The position numbers and the translations under genes were made by a program. Of a DNA stretch of 57,447 nt, positions 7,032 to 15,992 are shown in pieces. The notes under the pieces are model-generated. The model was not told where the DNA came from and searched no databases. It saw nothing but the letters and a program-made list of their open reading frames with translations. The stretch's first letter is position 1; the number at the start of each line of letters is the position of its first letter. Source of the stretch: Bacteroidota bacterium (GTDB taxonomy: Bacteria; Bacteroidota; Bacteroidia; Bacteroidales; F082); NCBI GenBank assembly GCA_023396415.1, contig JAEWWJ010000102.1:1-57447 (forward strand). The letters are read 5' to 3'.

Positions 7032-9479
7032 ATGAAAATCTTGAAATTTGGAGGTAGCTCGGTGGGGACATCAGAAGCCATTGGTTTGCTGGCAGAGATT
7101 GTTAAAAAAAGCATCGCGACGGGCGAGCAACCTTTGGTGGTTTGCTCGGCCATGAGCGGAGTGACCGACCTTTTGGTACAACTCAGTCAAACAGCATCGC
7201 GCGGAAACGACACCACCGAAGCCTTCTGGCAGCTGCGCGAGAAGCATCTTCAGGTGGTGGAGGCTTATTTTTGTGAAACCCGAGGCGTGTGGAAGCAGTT
7301 AGAACAGTTTTTTACAGAGCTTCAATTTGTATTGGGCGGCATTGCTGCCTTGCGCGAGTGTTCGGCACGTACACTTGATCGGGTGATGGCTTTCGGGGAG
7401 CAGCTTTCGTGCAGTCTTGTGAGTGCCATCTTGCAAGAAAAAGGTGTCGTAACAGTGTATGCCGATGCTCGAAAACTGATTGCCACCGACAATCATTTTG
7501 GCAAAGCCAAAGTCAATGAAGCCGTTACCAACGAACGTATTCGACTTTGGCATTCCGGATTAGGCGAAAAAACGGCAGTCGTCACCGGATTTATTGCTTC
7601 CGATGCACAAGGCGATACCACGACCCTTGGTCGTGGAGGTTCCGATTTCACTGCTGCCCTTTTTGGCGCTGCCTTGGCTGCCGATGAGATACAAATTTGG
7701 ACTGATGTGGACGGTTTTATGACTGCCGATCCTCGCTGGGTATCCAATGCTTTTACCTTACATTCAATGAGTTACAAAGAAGCCATGGAACTTTCTTACT
7801 TTGGTGCAAAGGTTATTCATCCGCCCACACTAATTCCGGCCATCACCGCCAAAATACCCATCAGCATCCGCAACACCTTTCGGTCTGAGCATAAAGGCAC
7901 TACCATCCAGCCTAACGCCGTAGGCAATGGACATCTCATCAAAGGCATTTCTTCCATTCGCAACGTAAGCCTCATCAATGTAGAAGGCAGCGGCATGGTG
8001 GGTCTAAAAGGTTTTGGCGGACGGCTGTTCAGTTGTATGGCCTCTGCCGATGTCAATGTGATCCTGATTACACAAGCCAGCTCTGAACACAGCATCAGCT
8101 TTGCTGTGGTTCCCAACGACACCGATTCGGCGCTTGAAGCCATTCAAAAAGAATTTGAATTGGAGTTGTTCTCTAATAAAATTGAAAGCCCAAAAGCGCA
8201 GCAAGGCCTCAGTATTTTAGCTGTGGTAGGCGAAAATATGCGCCATTCCAAAGGCCTTTCAGGAAAGTTGTTTCAATCGTTGGGACGTAGCGGAGTAAAT
8301 GTGGTAGCCATTGCGCAAGGCTCTTCGGAACTCAATATTTCGGTAGTGATTGACGAAGAAGATTTGTCAAAAGCACTCAATGTAGTGCACGACTCGTTGT
8401 TCTTGTCGCCGGTAAAAACCTTTCACTTATTTATTGCCGGAACGGGCAGCATTGGCAGCGAACTTCTGAACCAAATTGCAGCCTCAGAGGAAAGCTTGCG
8501 CAAAGAACATCAACTCTATTTCAAGGTGATGGGCATCACCAACAGCCGCAAGATGCTTGTGAGCAACAAGGGCGAAATTCCCCTGAACGATTGGAGAGGG
8601 GAATTAAATATCAAGGGTCAAAAAGCTGATATAGAACAATTTATAGAGAAAATACACCAGCTGAATTTGCCCAACAGTATCTTTGTTGACAACAGCAGCA
8701 ACCAAACTTTGGTGAACCTTTATCCACAATTTTTCGACCTCAACGTATCGGTGGTGGCCTGCAATAAATTGGGTGTGTCGGGAAGTTTTGAACAGTACAA
8801 CCTATTGAAGCAAACCGCCCGCAAAAATGGAGTCAGTTTTTTCTACGAAACCAATGTGGGAGCGGGATTGCCTATCATCAAAACCATGCACGATTTGCGC
8901 ATCAGTGGCGATCGTTTCCTCAAAATTGAAGCCATTTTATCGGGAACCATTTCCTACATATTCAATCATTTTATTGGCGAAAAAAGCTTTGCCGAAGTGG
9001 TGAAAGAAGCACAGCAATTGGGTTTCACCGAGCCCGACCCGCGCGACGACCTCAATGGCATGGATTTTTCGCGTAAAATGTTGATTTTGTCCCGCGAAGC
9101 AGGATTAAAAGTTGAAATGGAAGAGGTTGTCCTTGAACCTATCTTACCAGAAAGTTGTTTGAAGGCCAAAACAGTAGATAACTTCTTCGAAGAGCTGGTT
9201 CGTAACGAACATCATTTCAATGCTTTAAAACAAAAGGCTGCTACTGACGACAAAATGCTGAGATATATCGGTGTGATCGAAGAAGGCAAGATTAGCATCG
9301 GATTACAAAGGATTGATCGCAGCCATCCGTTTTTCAGCCTCAGCGGAAGCGACAATATCATTACTTTTACCACGATGCGCTACAAAAACAATCCTTTGGT
9401 AGTGAAAGGTCCCGGTGCCGGTGCAGCCGTGACGGCAGCCGGAGTTTTTGCCGACATCCTTCGGGTGGCTCAAAATTAA
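7032..9479 (+). CDS. thrA: Bifunctional aspartokinase / homoserine dehydrogenase
   Basis: An 815-residue fused enzyme for the first and third steps from aspartate to threonine: ATP-dependent phosphorylation of aspartate, and reduction of aspartate semialdehyde to homoserine. The aspartokinase domain starts KFGGSSVG (residues 4-11) and runs to about 300; two ACT-type regulatory segments follow (about 310-460); the dehydrogenase begins with the nucleotide-binding motif GTGSIG near 470 and carries the family signature around LSGTISYIFN and GFTEPDPRDDLNGMD. Length equals E. coli ThrA (820). It is first of the thr operon, behind the leader and terminator. ACT segments suggest feedback by threonine, as known for the family. 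Confidence 0.97.
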   Translation: MKILKFGGSSVGTSEAIGLLAEIVKKSIATGEQPLVVCSAMSGVTDLLVQLSQTASRGNDTTEAFWQLREKHLQVVEAYFCETRGVWKQLEQFFTELQFVLGGIAALRECSARTLDRVMAFGEQLSCSLVSAILQEKGVVTVYADARKLIATDNHFGKAKVNEAVTNERIRLWHSGLGEKTAVVTGFIASDAQGDTTTLGRGGSDFTAALFGAALAADEIQIWTDVDGFMTADPRWVSNAFTLHSMSYKEAMELSYFGAKVIHPPTLIPAITAKIPISIRNTFRSEHKGTTIQPNAVGNGHLIKGISSIRNVSLINVEGSGMVGLKGFGGRLFSCMASADVNVILITQASSEHSISFAVVPNDTDSALEAIQKEFELELFSNKIESPKAQQGLSILAVVGENMRHSKGLSGKLFQSLGRSGVNVVAIAQGSSELNISVVIDEEDLSKALNVVHDSLFLSPVKTFHLFIAGTGSIGSELLNQIAASEESLRKEHQLYFKVMGITNSRKMLVSNKGEIPLNDWRGELNIKGQKADIEQFIEKIHQLNLPNSIFVDNSSNQTLVNLYPQFFDLNVSVVACNKLGVSGSFEQYNLLKQTARKNGVSFFYETNVGAGLPIIKTMHDLRISGDRFLKIEAILSGTISYIFNHFIGEKSFAEVVKEAQQLGFTEPDPRDDLNGMDFSRKMLILSREAGLKVEMEEVVLEPILPESCLKAKTVDNFFEELVRNEHHFNALKQKAATDDKMLRYIGVIEEGKISIGLQRIDRSHPFFSLSGSDNIITFTTMRYKNNPLVVKGPGAGAAVTAAGVFADILRVAQN

Positions 9480-9527
9480 TTTTACAACGCTTATTTTTTT
9501 GAATAACAATAGGATACCTCAAATCAA

Positions 9528-10478
9528 ATGAAAAATTCAAACTACCGTAACATCAGGGTATTTGCTCCGGCCAGCGTTTCGAACCTCAACTGCGGCTTCG
9601 ATGTTTTGGGCTTTGCCCTCGATCAGCCCGGCGATGAAGTGGTGCTGACTTTGGATGAAAGCCAAAGCGTTCATTTAGATGTCATTACAGGAGATTATGG
9701 ACTGCTGCCAAAAGAAGTCCATAAAAACACTGCGTCGGCCGTAATCCAGCTCTATTTGCAGCAGATCGGCATTCAGCAAGGCGTTGGTGTGACGCTGCAT
9801 AAAAACATGCCCCTGAATAGCGGTTTGGGCTCCAGTGCGGCCAGCAGCGTAGCTGCCTTGGTGGCCATCAACAGCTTGATGGGTGAGCCTTTGCGTCGCG
9901 AACAATTACTCCCTTTGGCGATGGAAGGCGAACGATTGGCTTGCGGAAATGCCCATGCCGACAATGTAGCTCCGGCACTGTTTGGCGGTCTGGTGTTGAT
10001 TCGCGGCGGCAGGCAGCCCGAAATTGTTCCATTGCCTGTGCCGGAAAATCTTTGGTGTGCGGTGGTGCATCCCGATATACACATTCCTACCCGCGAGGCG
10101 CGACAAATACTTCCTGAGATGATCGCTTTAAAAGACGCTACCATCCAATGGGGAAACCTTGCCGGTTTTGTGGCCGGCTTGTTTAACAGCGATTTCAAAC
10201 TGATGGGCCGAAGCATGGTGGATGTGATTGTGGAACCGCACCGCTCAGCACGTATCCCTTTTTTCGATGCCATGCGGCAGGCAGCACTCGAAAAAGACGC
10301 TTTTGCTTTTGGTATATCCGGCTCAGGACCAACTGTTTTCGCGTTCTGCGACAGTCAACTAAAAGCACAGCAGCTTAGCCAACAACTTTCCGGCTTATTG
10401 CTCAATAACAACATCAACAACCAGGGTTTTGTTTCTCGAATCAACACTAAAGGAGCTGTTGTAAAAGACCTTTGGTAA
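9528..10478 (+). CDS. thrB: Homoserine kinase
   Basis: A 316-residue GHMP-family kinase that phosphorylates homoserine with ATP. The N-terminal APASVSNLNCGFDVLGFAL and the ATP loop PLNSGLGSSAASS (about 88-100) are family marks, and the C-terminal GHMP motif FGISGSGPTVFAF is present (about 259-271). It starts 48 bases after thrA and its stop lies 14 bases before the thrC ATG, so it is the second gene of the thr operon. Confidence 0.96.
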   Translation: MKNSNYRNIRVFAPASVSNLNCGFDVLGFALDQPGDEVVLTLDESQSVHLDVITGDYGLLPKEVHKNTASAVIQLYLQQIGIQQGVGVTLHKNMPLNSGLGSSAASSVAALVAINSLMGEPLRREQLLPLAMEGERLACGNAHADNVAPALFGGLVLIRGGRQPEIVPLPVPENLWCAVVHPDIHIPTREARQILPEMIALKDATIQWGNLAGFVAGLFNSDFKLMGRSMVDVIVEPHRSARIPFFDAMRQAALEKDAFAFGISGSGPTVFAFCDSQLKAQQLSQQLSGLLLNNNINNQGFVSRINTKGAVVKDLW

Positions 10479-10492
10479 AAACAATAAACAGC

Positions 10493-11797
10493 ATGAAGTA
10501 TTTTTCAACACGCGATCTTGATAAAAAGCAGGCACTAAAATTGCAAAAGGCCGTCATTCAAGGCTTGGCCGACGATGGAGGGCTGTTTATGCCAGAAAGT
10601 CTTGTGCAAATTGATCCCGAAATCCTCAACAGTTTTTCCTCGCTTAAATTGCCGCAGATTGCTGCCAAGATGTTGTTTCCTTACGTTGCCGAAAGCATTT
10701 CCAAGCCAAACTTTGACGCATTGTGCCAAGAGGTTTTTAATTTTCCGGTTTCATGGGTTGAAATAGAGGAAAACATCCTTAGTCTCGAGCTTTTTCACGG
10801 CCCTACCCTTGCTTTTAAAGACGTGGGCGCACGATTTATGGCAAGGCTGTTGGCAGGTTTTGCCCATCAAGAGCATAAAAATGTCAAAGTGGTGGCAGCC
10901 ACCTCCGGCGACACCGGAAGTGCCGTGGCTGCCGGCTTTTATGGCATGAAAGGCACGAAGGTGTATATCCTTTTTCCAAAAAACAAAGTCAGCCGGATGC
11001 AACAATATCAGTTGACGACTTGGGGCGGCAACATTGTGGCTTTGGAAATTGACGGAACTTTTGACGATTGCCAACGGCATGTAAAGGCACTGCTTTCAGA
11101 TAAAGAAATGCAGCAAAATCAAGTGCTTACCTCGGCCAACAGCATCAATATTGCGCGATTGTTGCCACAGATGGTGTACTATGCTTATGCTGCCAGTCGT
11201 TTAAAACAGCGCAACAAACCCTTGGTTTTCAGCGTTCCCAGTGGCAATTTCGGGAACCTCACCGCCGGTTTGATGGCGCAGCAGATGGGCGTTCCCATCC
11301 ATCATTTTGTGGCGGCTACCAACGTCAACGATGTGGTTCCAAACTACCTCGAAAAGGGAGTTTTTGCTGCACGACCATCAATAAAAACCATCAGCAATGC
11401 CATGGATGTGGGGTATCCAAGCAATTTTGAGCGGATGATGTTTTTGTTTAAAAACGTCGAAACCATGCGGCAACATCTTCATGCTTACAGCTTTAGCGAT
11501 GCTCAAACAGAAGAAGCCATACAGTATGTTTTTCGAACGCGTAATTATTGCTTAGACCCACATGGGGCCGTGGGTTATCTCGGACTTAAAAAATACCTGA
11601 ATCAAAATCCCATCCCATCCATTGGTGTATTTCTTGCAACAGCACACCCCGCCAAATTCGCCGAAACGGTTGAAAAACAAATTGGAAATGAAGTTGTTAT
11701 GCCCGAACGTTTACAAGCCTTCACAAATAAAAAAGAAGATTTTTCAACCTGTGAGAATAATTATTCACAGATAAAAAACCTCCTTTTGGCAGACTGA
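10493..11797 (+). CDS. thrC: Threonine synthase
   Basis: A 434-residue PLP enzyme that turns O-phosphohomoserine into threonine. The PLP lysine sits in HGPTLAFKDVGARFMA (about 103-118), and the cofactor phosphate loop in SGDTGSAVAAGF. The start is ATG 10493, giving MKYFSTRD as is common for ThrC; an in-frame TTG 21 bases earlier overlaps thrB and is not needed. Last gene of the thr operon. Confidence 0.96.
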   Translation: MKYFSTRDLDKKQALKLQKAVIQGLADDGGLFMPESLVQIDPEILNSFSSLKLPQIAAKMLFPYVAESISKPNFDALCQEVFNFPVSWVEIEENILSLELFHGPTLAFKDVGARFMARLLAGFAHQEHKNVKVVAATSGDTGSAVAAGFYGMKGTKVYILFPKNKVSRMQQYQLTTWGGNIVALEIDGTFDDCQRHVKALLSDKEMQQNQVLTSANSINIARLLPQMVYYAYAASRLKQRNKPLVFSVPSGNFGNLTAGLMAQQMGVPIHHFVAATNVNDVVPNYLEKGVFAARPSIKTISNAMDVGYPSNFERMMFLFKNVETMRQHLHAYSFSDAQTEEAIQYVFRTRNYCLDPHGAVGYLGLKKYLNQNPIPSIGVFLATAHPAKFAETVEKQIGNEVVMPERLQAFTNKKEDFSTCENNYSQIKNLLLAD

Positions 11798-11802
11798 AAC
11801 TG

Positions 11803-11851
11803 TTGCTTTTTCTGAAACCCGTTCTAATGAGAGTGGGTTCCAAAAAAGCAA
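11803..11851. terminator. Possible bidirectional terminator between thrC and maeB
   Basis: Stem TTGCTTTTT (11803-11811) with AAAAAAGCAA (11842-11851), with an inner AACCC/GGGTT pair. It lies in the 60 bases between the convergent thrC and maeB stops. The inner loop is large and the trailing U-run is weak, so this is tentative. Confidence 0.45.
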
Positions 11852-11857
11852 TCAAGT

Positions 11858-14146
11858 TTATTTCAAATTGTGTCGGGCTTCCGATTTGTTTTGGGCATCA
11901 ATCACGGCAATGGTAATCATATTGACGATTTCATTGACTGAGCTCCCCATTTGCAGAATCTGCACCGATTCTTTCAAGCCATTTAAAACGGGCCCAATCA
12001 CTTCAAATCCACCCAATTCCTGCATCAATTTATAGGCAATATTGCCCGATTCGAGGTTGGGGAAAATGAGCACATTGGCAGGACCGCCCAGTAGTTTTGA
12101 AAACGAAAACGACTCAGCCAGCAGTTCAGGATTGAGTGCGGCATTGGCTTGAATTTCTCCATCAACAATCAAATTGGGATGGTTTTCGTGCAGGTACTCC
12201 ACCGCTTTGCGTTGTTTTTCGGGCACTTTTCCTTCTGCCGAGCCAAAGCTGGAATAGGAAACGAGGGCCACGCGGGGTGTAATTTTAAATTCGCGCACCG
12301 ATTTACAAGTTTGCAACGTAATTTCAACCAATTGCTCCCAAGTTGGGTCAATATTCAAGGTGCAATCAGCAAAAAACACAGGGCCTCTATTGGTGTTCAC
12401 GATATAGGTGCCTGACGCGATGTTGTTGCCCTCCGATTTATCAATCACCTGAAGCACAGGCCGAATAGAATCGGGATAGTTACGGGTGAGACCCGAAACC
12501 ATAGCATCGGCATAACCTGTTGCCAGCATCATGGCGGCAAAATAACTGCGGTGCATCATCTGGCTTCGGGCAGCCGAAAAGGTCATCCCTCGGCGTTGAC
12601 GGCGCAAGAATAGAGCTTCGGCAAACTGTTTACGCTTTCCACTTTGTTCGTTGGAGCGGGGATCAACAATTTCAACACCATACAACTCAAGTTCATTTTC
12701 TTGGATGATAGCTTTAATTTTTGCAGCATTTCCCATCAAGATAGGCTCTGCATATCCTTCATTTAGAACAATTTCGGCTGCCTTCAGCATCTTATAATTG
12801 TCGGCATCAGCCAAAATAACACGTTTTGGGTTGTGCTTTGCGCGCGTTTTAATCTGCCTTAGCAAGGGGTTGCTGGTTTTGAGTCGTTTACGCAGCTCTT
12901 CACCATAGTTTTCCCAATTGAGGATGGGCTTGCGTGCAATGCCCGACTCCATGGCAGCTCTGGCCACGGCAGGCGCCACCCTTTCGATCAAGCGGGGATC
13001 GGTGGGTTTAGGAATGATATAATCTCGTCCAAATCGTAAGTTGTTCACATTGAAGGCGATATTCACCTCTTCGGGAACCGGCTCTTTGGCCAGCTGAGCC
13101 AATGCTACCGACGCGGCCAACTTCATTGTATCGTTAATTTCGCTGGCACGCGCATCCAAAGCCCCTCTAAAAATGTAGGGAAAGCCCAAAACATTGTTGA
13201 TCTGGTTAGGAAAATCCGAACGTCCGGTGGCCATGATAATATCATCGCGGGTGGCCATAGCATCTTCATAAGAAATTTCCGGATTGGGGTTGGCGAGTGC
13301 GAAAACAATAGGATTTTCGGCCATTGCCAGCAGCATATGCTTTTTGATGACGCCGGCAACCGAGAGCCCCAAAAACATATCAGCACCTACAAGGGCTTCT
13401 TCAAGACTTATGTCGGCAATGTCGAGCGCAAACTGTAATTTGGTATCATTCAGGTCAGTGCGCTTTTTAGTGAGCAGCCCTTTGCTGTCGAACATCAAGA
13501 TATTTTCGGGCTTAGCACCCAGCTTGATGTAGAGTTTGGTGCAAGAAATGGCCGCTGCTCCGGCTCCGTTGACTACAATTTTTAACTTTTCTATTTTTTT
13601 TCCATTGATTTCCAATGCGTTTAGCAGCCCAGCGGAGGTGATGATGGCTGTTCCATGCTGATCGTCGTGCATGATGGGGATGGGCAAAGCTTTTTTAAGG
13701 GCCTCTTCAATCTCGAAACATTCGGGTGCTTTGATGTCTTCTAGGTTGATGCCTCCGAAAGTAGGAGCAATGGCCTTGACCACCTCAATGAATTTTAGGG
13801 GATCTTCTTCGTTGATTTCGATGTCAAAAACATCAATATCAGCAAATACTTTAAACAACAAACCTTTGCCTTCCATGACAGGTTTGCCAGCTTCTGGGCC
13901 AATATCGCCCAGGCCTAAAACGGCTGTTCCATTGGAGATTACGGCCACAAGATTTCCTTTTCCGGTATATTTGTACACATCTTCCGGATTTTTATTGATG
14001 GCCAAGCAGGGGTCGGCTACGCCCGGACTGTAAGCCAATGAAAGATCGCGCTGGGTGCTGTAGGGTTTGGTGGGAATCACTTCGAGTTTTCCCGGACGGC
14101 CCATAGCGTGATAGTTGAGGGCATCTTTGTAAAATAACTTATCCAT
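11858..14146 (-). CDS. maeB: NADP-dependent malic enzyme with phosphotransacetylase-like domain
   Basis: A 762-residue MaeB-type enzyme: oxidative decarboxylation of malate to pyruvate, supplying NADPH and pyruvate. The N-terminal catalytic part (1 to about 420) includes YSPGVADPCLAI, the malate/metal segment MHDDQHGTAIITSAGLLNAL and the dinucleotide-binding VVNGAGAAAISC. From about 430 to the end there is a phosphate acetyltransferase-like domain (LLGGPANVLIFPNLESGNIAYKL), which in MaeB homologues is regulatory rather than catalytic. Length matches E. coli MaeB (759). A TACCTTTG box on the minus strand (14171-14178) lies 25 bases before the start. Single gene, convergent to thrC. Confidence 0.96.
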   Translation of the reverse strand: MDKLFYKDALNYHAMGRPGKLEVIPTKPYSTQRDLSLAYSPGVADPCLAINKNPEDVYKYTGKGNLVAVISNGTAVLGLGDIGPEAGKPVMEGKGLLFKVFADIDVFDIEINEEDPLKFIEVVKAIAPTFGGINLEDIKAPECFEIEEALKKALPIPIMHDDQHGTAIITSAGLLNALEINGKKIEKLKIVVNGAGAAAISCTKLYIKLGAKPENILMFDSKGLLTKKRTDLNDTKLQFALDIADISLEEALVGADMFLGLSVAGVIKKHMLLAMAENPIVFALANPNPEISYEDAMATRDDIIMATGRSDFPNQINNVLGFPYIFRGALDARASEINDTMKLAASVALAQLAKEPVPEEVNIAFNVNNLRFGRDYIIPKPTDPRLIERVAPAVARAAMESGIARKPILNWENYGEELRKRLKTSNPLLRQIKTRAKHNPKRVILADADNYKMLKAAEIVLNEGYAEPILMGNAAKIKAIIQENELELYGVEIVDPRSNEQSGKRKQFAEALFLRRQRRGMTFSAARSQMMHRSYFAAMMLATGYADAMVSGLTRNYPDSIRPVLQVIDKSEGNNIASGTYIVNTNRGPVFFADCTLNIDPTWEQLVEITLQTCKSVREFKITPRVALVSYSSFGSAEGKVPEKQRKAVEYLHENHPNLIVDGEIQANAALNPELLAESFSFSKLLGGPANVLIFPNLESGNIAYKLMQELGGFEVIGPVLNGLKESVQILQMGSSVNEIVNMITIAVIDAQNKSEARHNLK

Positions 14147-14170
14147 AATGTGTTTTTATTTGATAGACCC

Positions 14171-14178
14171 CAAAGGTA
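14171..14178 (-). promoter_or_regulatory. Likely -7 box for maeB
   Basis: TACCTTTG on the minus strand, exact match to TAnnTTTG, 25 bases before the maeB ATG. No clear TTG at the usual distance upstream. Confidence 0.4.
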
Positions 14179-14304
14179 GCGATTTTGACGTCTTTTGGTT
14201 TATTTTGACACCAAAAAGTGTATGTTTTTTGTAACTGACGTAGGAATTTATTGTTCAGACATCATTCAACAGATAAAAATGTTGCGGCCTAAAAGCTTAA
14301 TGCC

Positions 14305-15111
14305 CTATTCGTTGTCGGTCAGCCAATCCGGATTTCCGGTAAGGAAACCTGAGCTGAGTAAGTAAAACTCTTCGGCGGCTTCGGCGTGAACCCAATGCGA
14401 AGCTTTTTCGATGGTGATGATTTCGGCATTGGGAAAATTAGAACGAATCACTGGATAATCTTCAGGCAAAATATAATCGGAGAGGCCACCGCGTATGAAA
14501 AGGCTGGGTTTGTAAAAAGGCGTTCCCGTTTGAATGGCATCGAACATTTCGCTGAGGTTGTTGCCAATACCGTTGAGGTTCAGCCGCCATTCCAAAGTTT
14601 CTTTGTCGCGCCAGTGCAGATTTTTCATTAAAAATTGACGGATACGTTGTTCCGGGATTTTCTTTTTCAGCTCATCATCAATGGTAGTGCGTTGGCTATG
14701 TTGTTTCAGGTCAACGGATTGCAAAGCTTCAATGATGTTGCGGTGATGAGGCCTGTCGCCATAGGCTTTGAGGCTGATGTCAACAACGATCAGACGGTTT
14801 AACTTGTCAGGATTTTCCAGAGCAAAGCGCATGGCCACCTTTCCGCCCATGCTGTGACCCAACAAAATAGGATTTACGATTTGCTGATCTTCAATGAGTT
14901 CCATCAAATCATCGGTCATAGCGAGATAGTTAAACACATCGCTATGAGGCGAGAGGCCATGGTTGCGTTGGTCGGGAATGATCACATAAAAACCTTCATC
15001 AGCAATGCGTTTGCCATACGAAACCCAGTTGTCGGATATTCCGAATAAACCATGAAGAATCATTAAAGGTTGGTCGCCTTGGCGGCCATAACGGCGAAAA
15101 AATAGTTTCAT
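14305..15111 (-). CDS. Alpha/beta-fold hydrolase (YbfF/ABHD11-like esterase)
   Basis: A 268-residue cytoplasmic hydrolase. The fold's marks are visible: oxyanion segment ILHGLFG (18-24), PDQRNHGLS (46-54), nucleophile elbow GHSMGG with Ser87, and a C-terminal ASHWVHAE supplying the catalytic His. The DQRNHGxS block is characteristic of the YbfF/ABHD11 esterase group, which acts on short acyl esters; the physiological substrate is unknown. Separated from maeB by about 160 bases and from yhhQ by about 60, it could be co-transcribed with the latter. Confidence 0.85.
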   Translation of the reverse strand: MKLFFRRYGRQGDQPLMILHGLFGISDNWVSYGKRIADEGFYVIIPDQRNHGLSPHSDVFNYLAMTDDLMELIEDQQIVNPILLGHSMGGKVAMRFALENPDKLNRLIVVDISLKAYGDRPHHRNIIEALQSVDLKQHSQRTTIDDELKKKIPEQRIRQFLMKNLHWRDKETLEWRLNLNGIGNNLSEMFDAIQTGTPFYKPSLFIRGGLSDYILPEDYPVIRSNFPNAEIITIEKASHWVHAEAAEEFYLLSSGFLTGNPDWLTDNE

Positions 15112-15174
15112 TTTATACGTCTTGAAACAGCAAAACTACAAGAAAAAGACCATTAATGAGCCAATAGTGCCGCC

Positions 15175-15906
15175 TTAAATGCCCAGCTCGGCGCCGTCGC
15201 CTTTGAGACCGAAGTAACGCCGCAAACCATATACGCCGGCATAAGCAAAAGGCGTATCGAGCAAAGCAATAATGACTTTAAACAGATAACCGTTGCCCAA
15301 AAGAGGTAAAAAAAGACTCCAATCGAGGACGCCAAAGCTGCACAAAAGCAAGAGCACGGTGAAGGTGTCGAGAAATTGACTTGTAAATGTGGAAAGGTTG
15401 TTGCGCAGCCACAAATGCTTGCCTTTAGTGACTCTTTTCCAGAAGTGGAAAATCTGCACATCCACAAACTGGGCCACAAGATACGCCACCAGCGAAGCGC
15501 CCACGGCGACAAAAGTAAAACCAAAAGTTTTTTTAAACTCATTATCACTCAAGGGCGACCATTCAGTGGCAGGAGCCAGGGTAGCAATGACAACGATTCC
15601 CAAAGCGAAGGCGCTGGCAAAAATACCTGCTATCACGAGGTTGTTGGCCCGTTTTAGGCCATAGACCTCTGAAACAATATCGGTGATTAAAAAAGTGATG
15701 GGATAAGCAATGATGCCCACGCTCAGTTCAAAACGAAAGAGACCGGAAGGATTCCAAAAGAAAAACTTTTGAAAAATAAGGTTGCTGGTTACGAGCGAAG
15801 TGATGAAAAGAGCTCCAAAAATAAGGTACAGCAGCTCAACCTTCGCTCGCTTCTGTGTGGAAAGCTCGAACGATGGATTTTGGTGTGGTAGAGGTGTTTT
15901 TGTCAA
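15175..15906 (-). CDS. yhhQ: Queuosine precursor transporter (YhhQ/VUT family)
   Basis: A 243-residue inner-membrane protein with about six membrane segments. The VUT/QPTR signature is clear: SVGIIAYPITFLITDIVSEVYG and YLVAQFVDVQIFHFWK, followed by LRNNLSTFTSQFLDT. Homologues import 7-cyano- or 7-aminomethyl-7-deazaguanine for queuosine in tRNA. The only reasonable start is TTG at 15906; no ATG exists before the first membrane segment. No preQ1 riboswitch was recognised in the roughly 85 bases upstream, and no queuosine genes are adjacent. Confidence 0.9.
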   Translation of the reverse strand: MTKTPLPHQNPSFELSTQKRAKVELLYLIFGALFITSLVTSNLIFQKFFFWNPSGLFRFELSVGIIAYPITFLITDIVSEVYGLKRANNLVIAGIFASAFALGIVVIATLAPATEWSPLSDNEFKKTFGFTFVAVGASLVAYLVAQFVDVQIFHFWKRVTKGKHLWLRNNLSTFTSQFLDTFTVLLLLCSFGVLDWSLFLPLLGNGYLFKVIIALLDTPFAYAGVYGLRRYFGLKGDGAELGI

Positions 15907-15992
15907 AGCGAAATAAAGTTTTTACAAAAGAAGGTAAAAAAACGATTTCGCTATACAACAAACAAATGCAATAAAAGGTTGATTTTGACACC

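Noticed and set aside
9773..10273. 166-codon minus-strand frame in thrB
   Set aside because: Shadow of thrB; composition rich in Ser/Pro/Arg with no domain.
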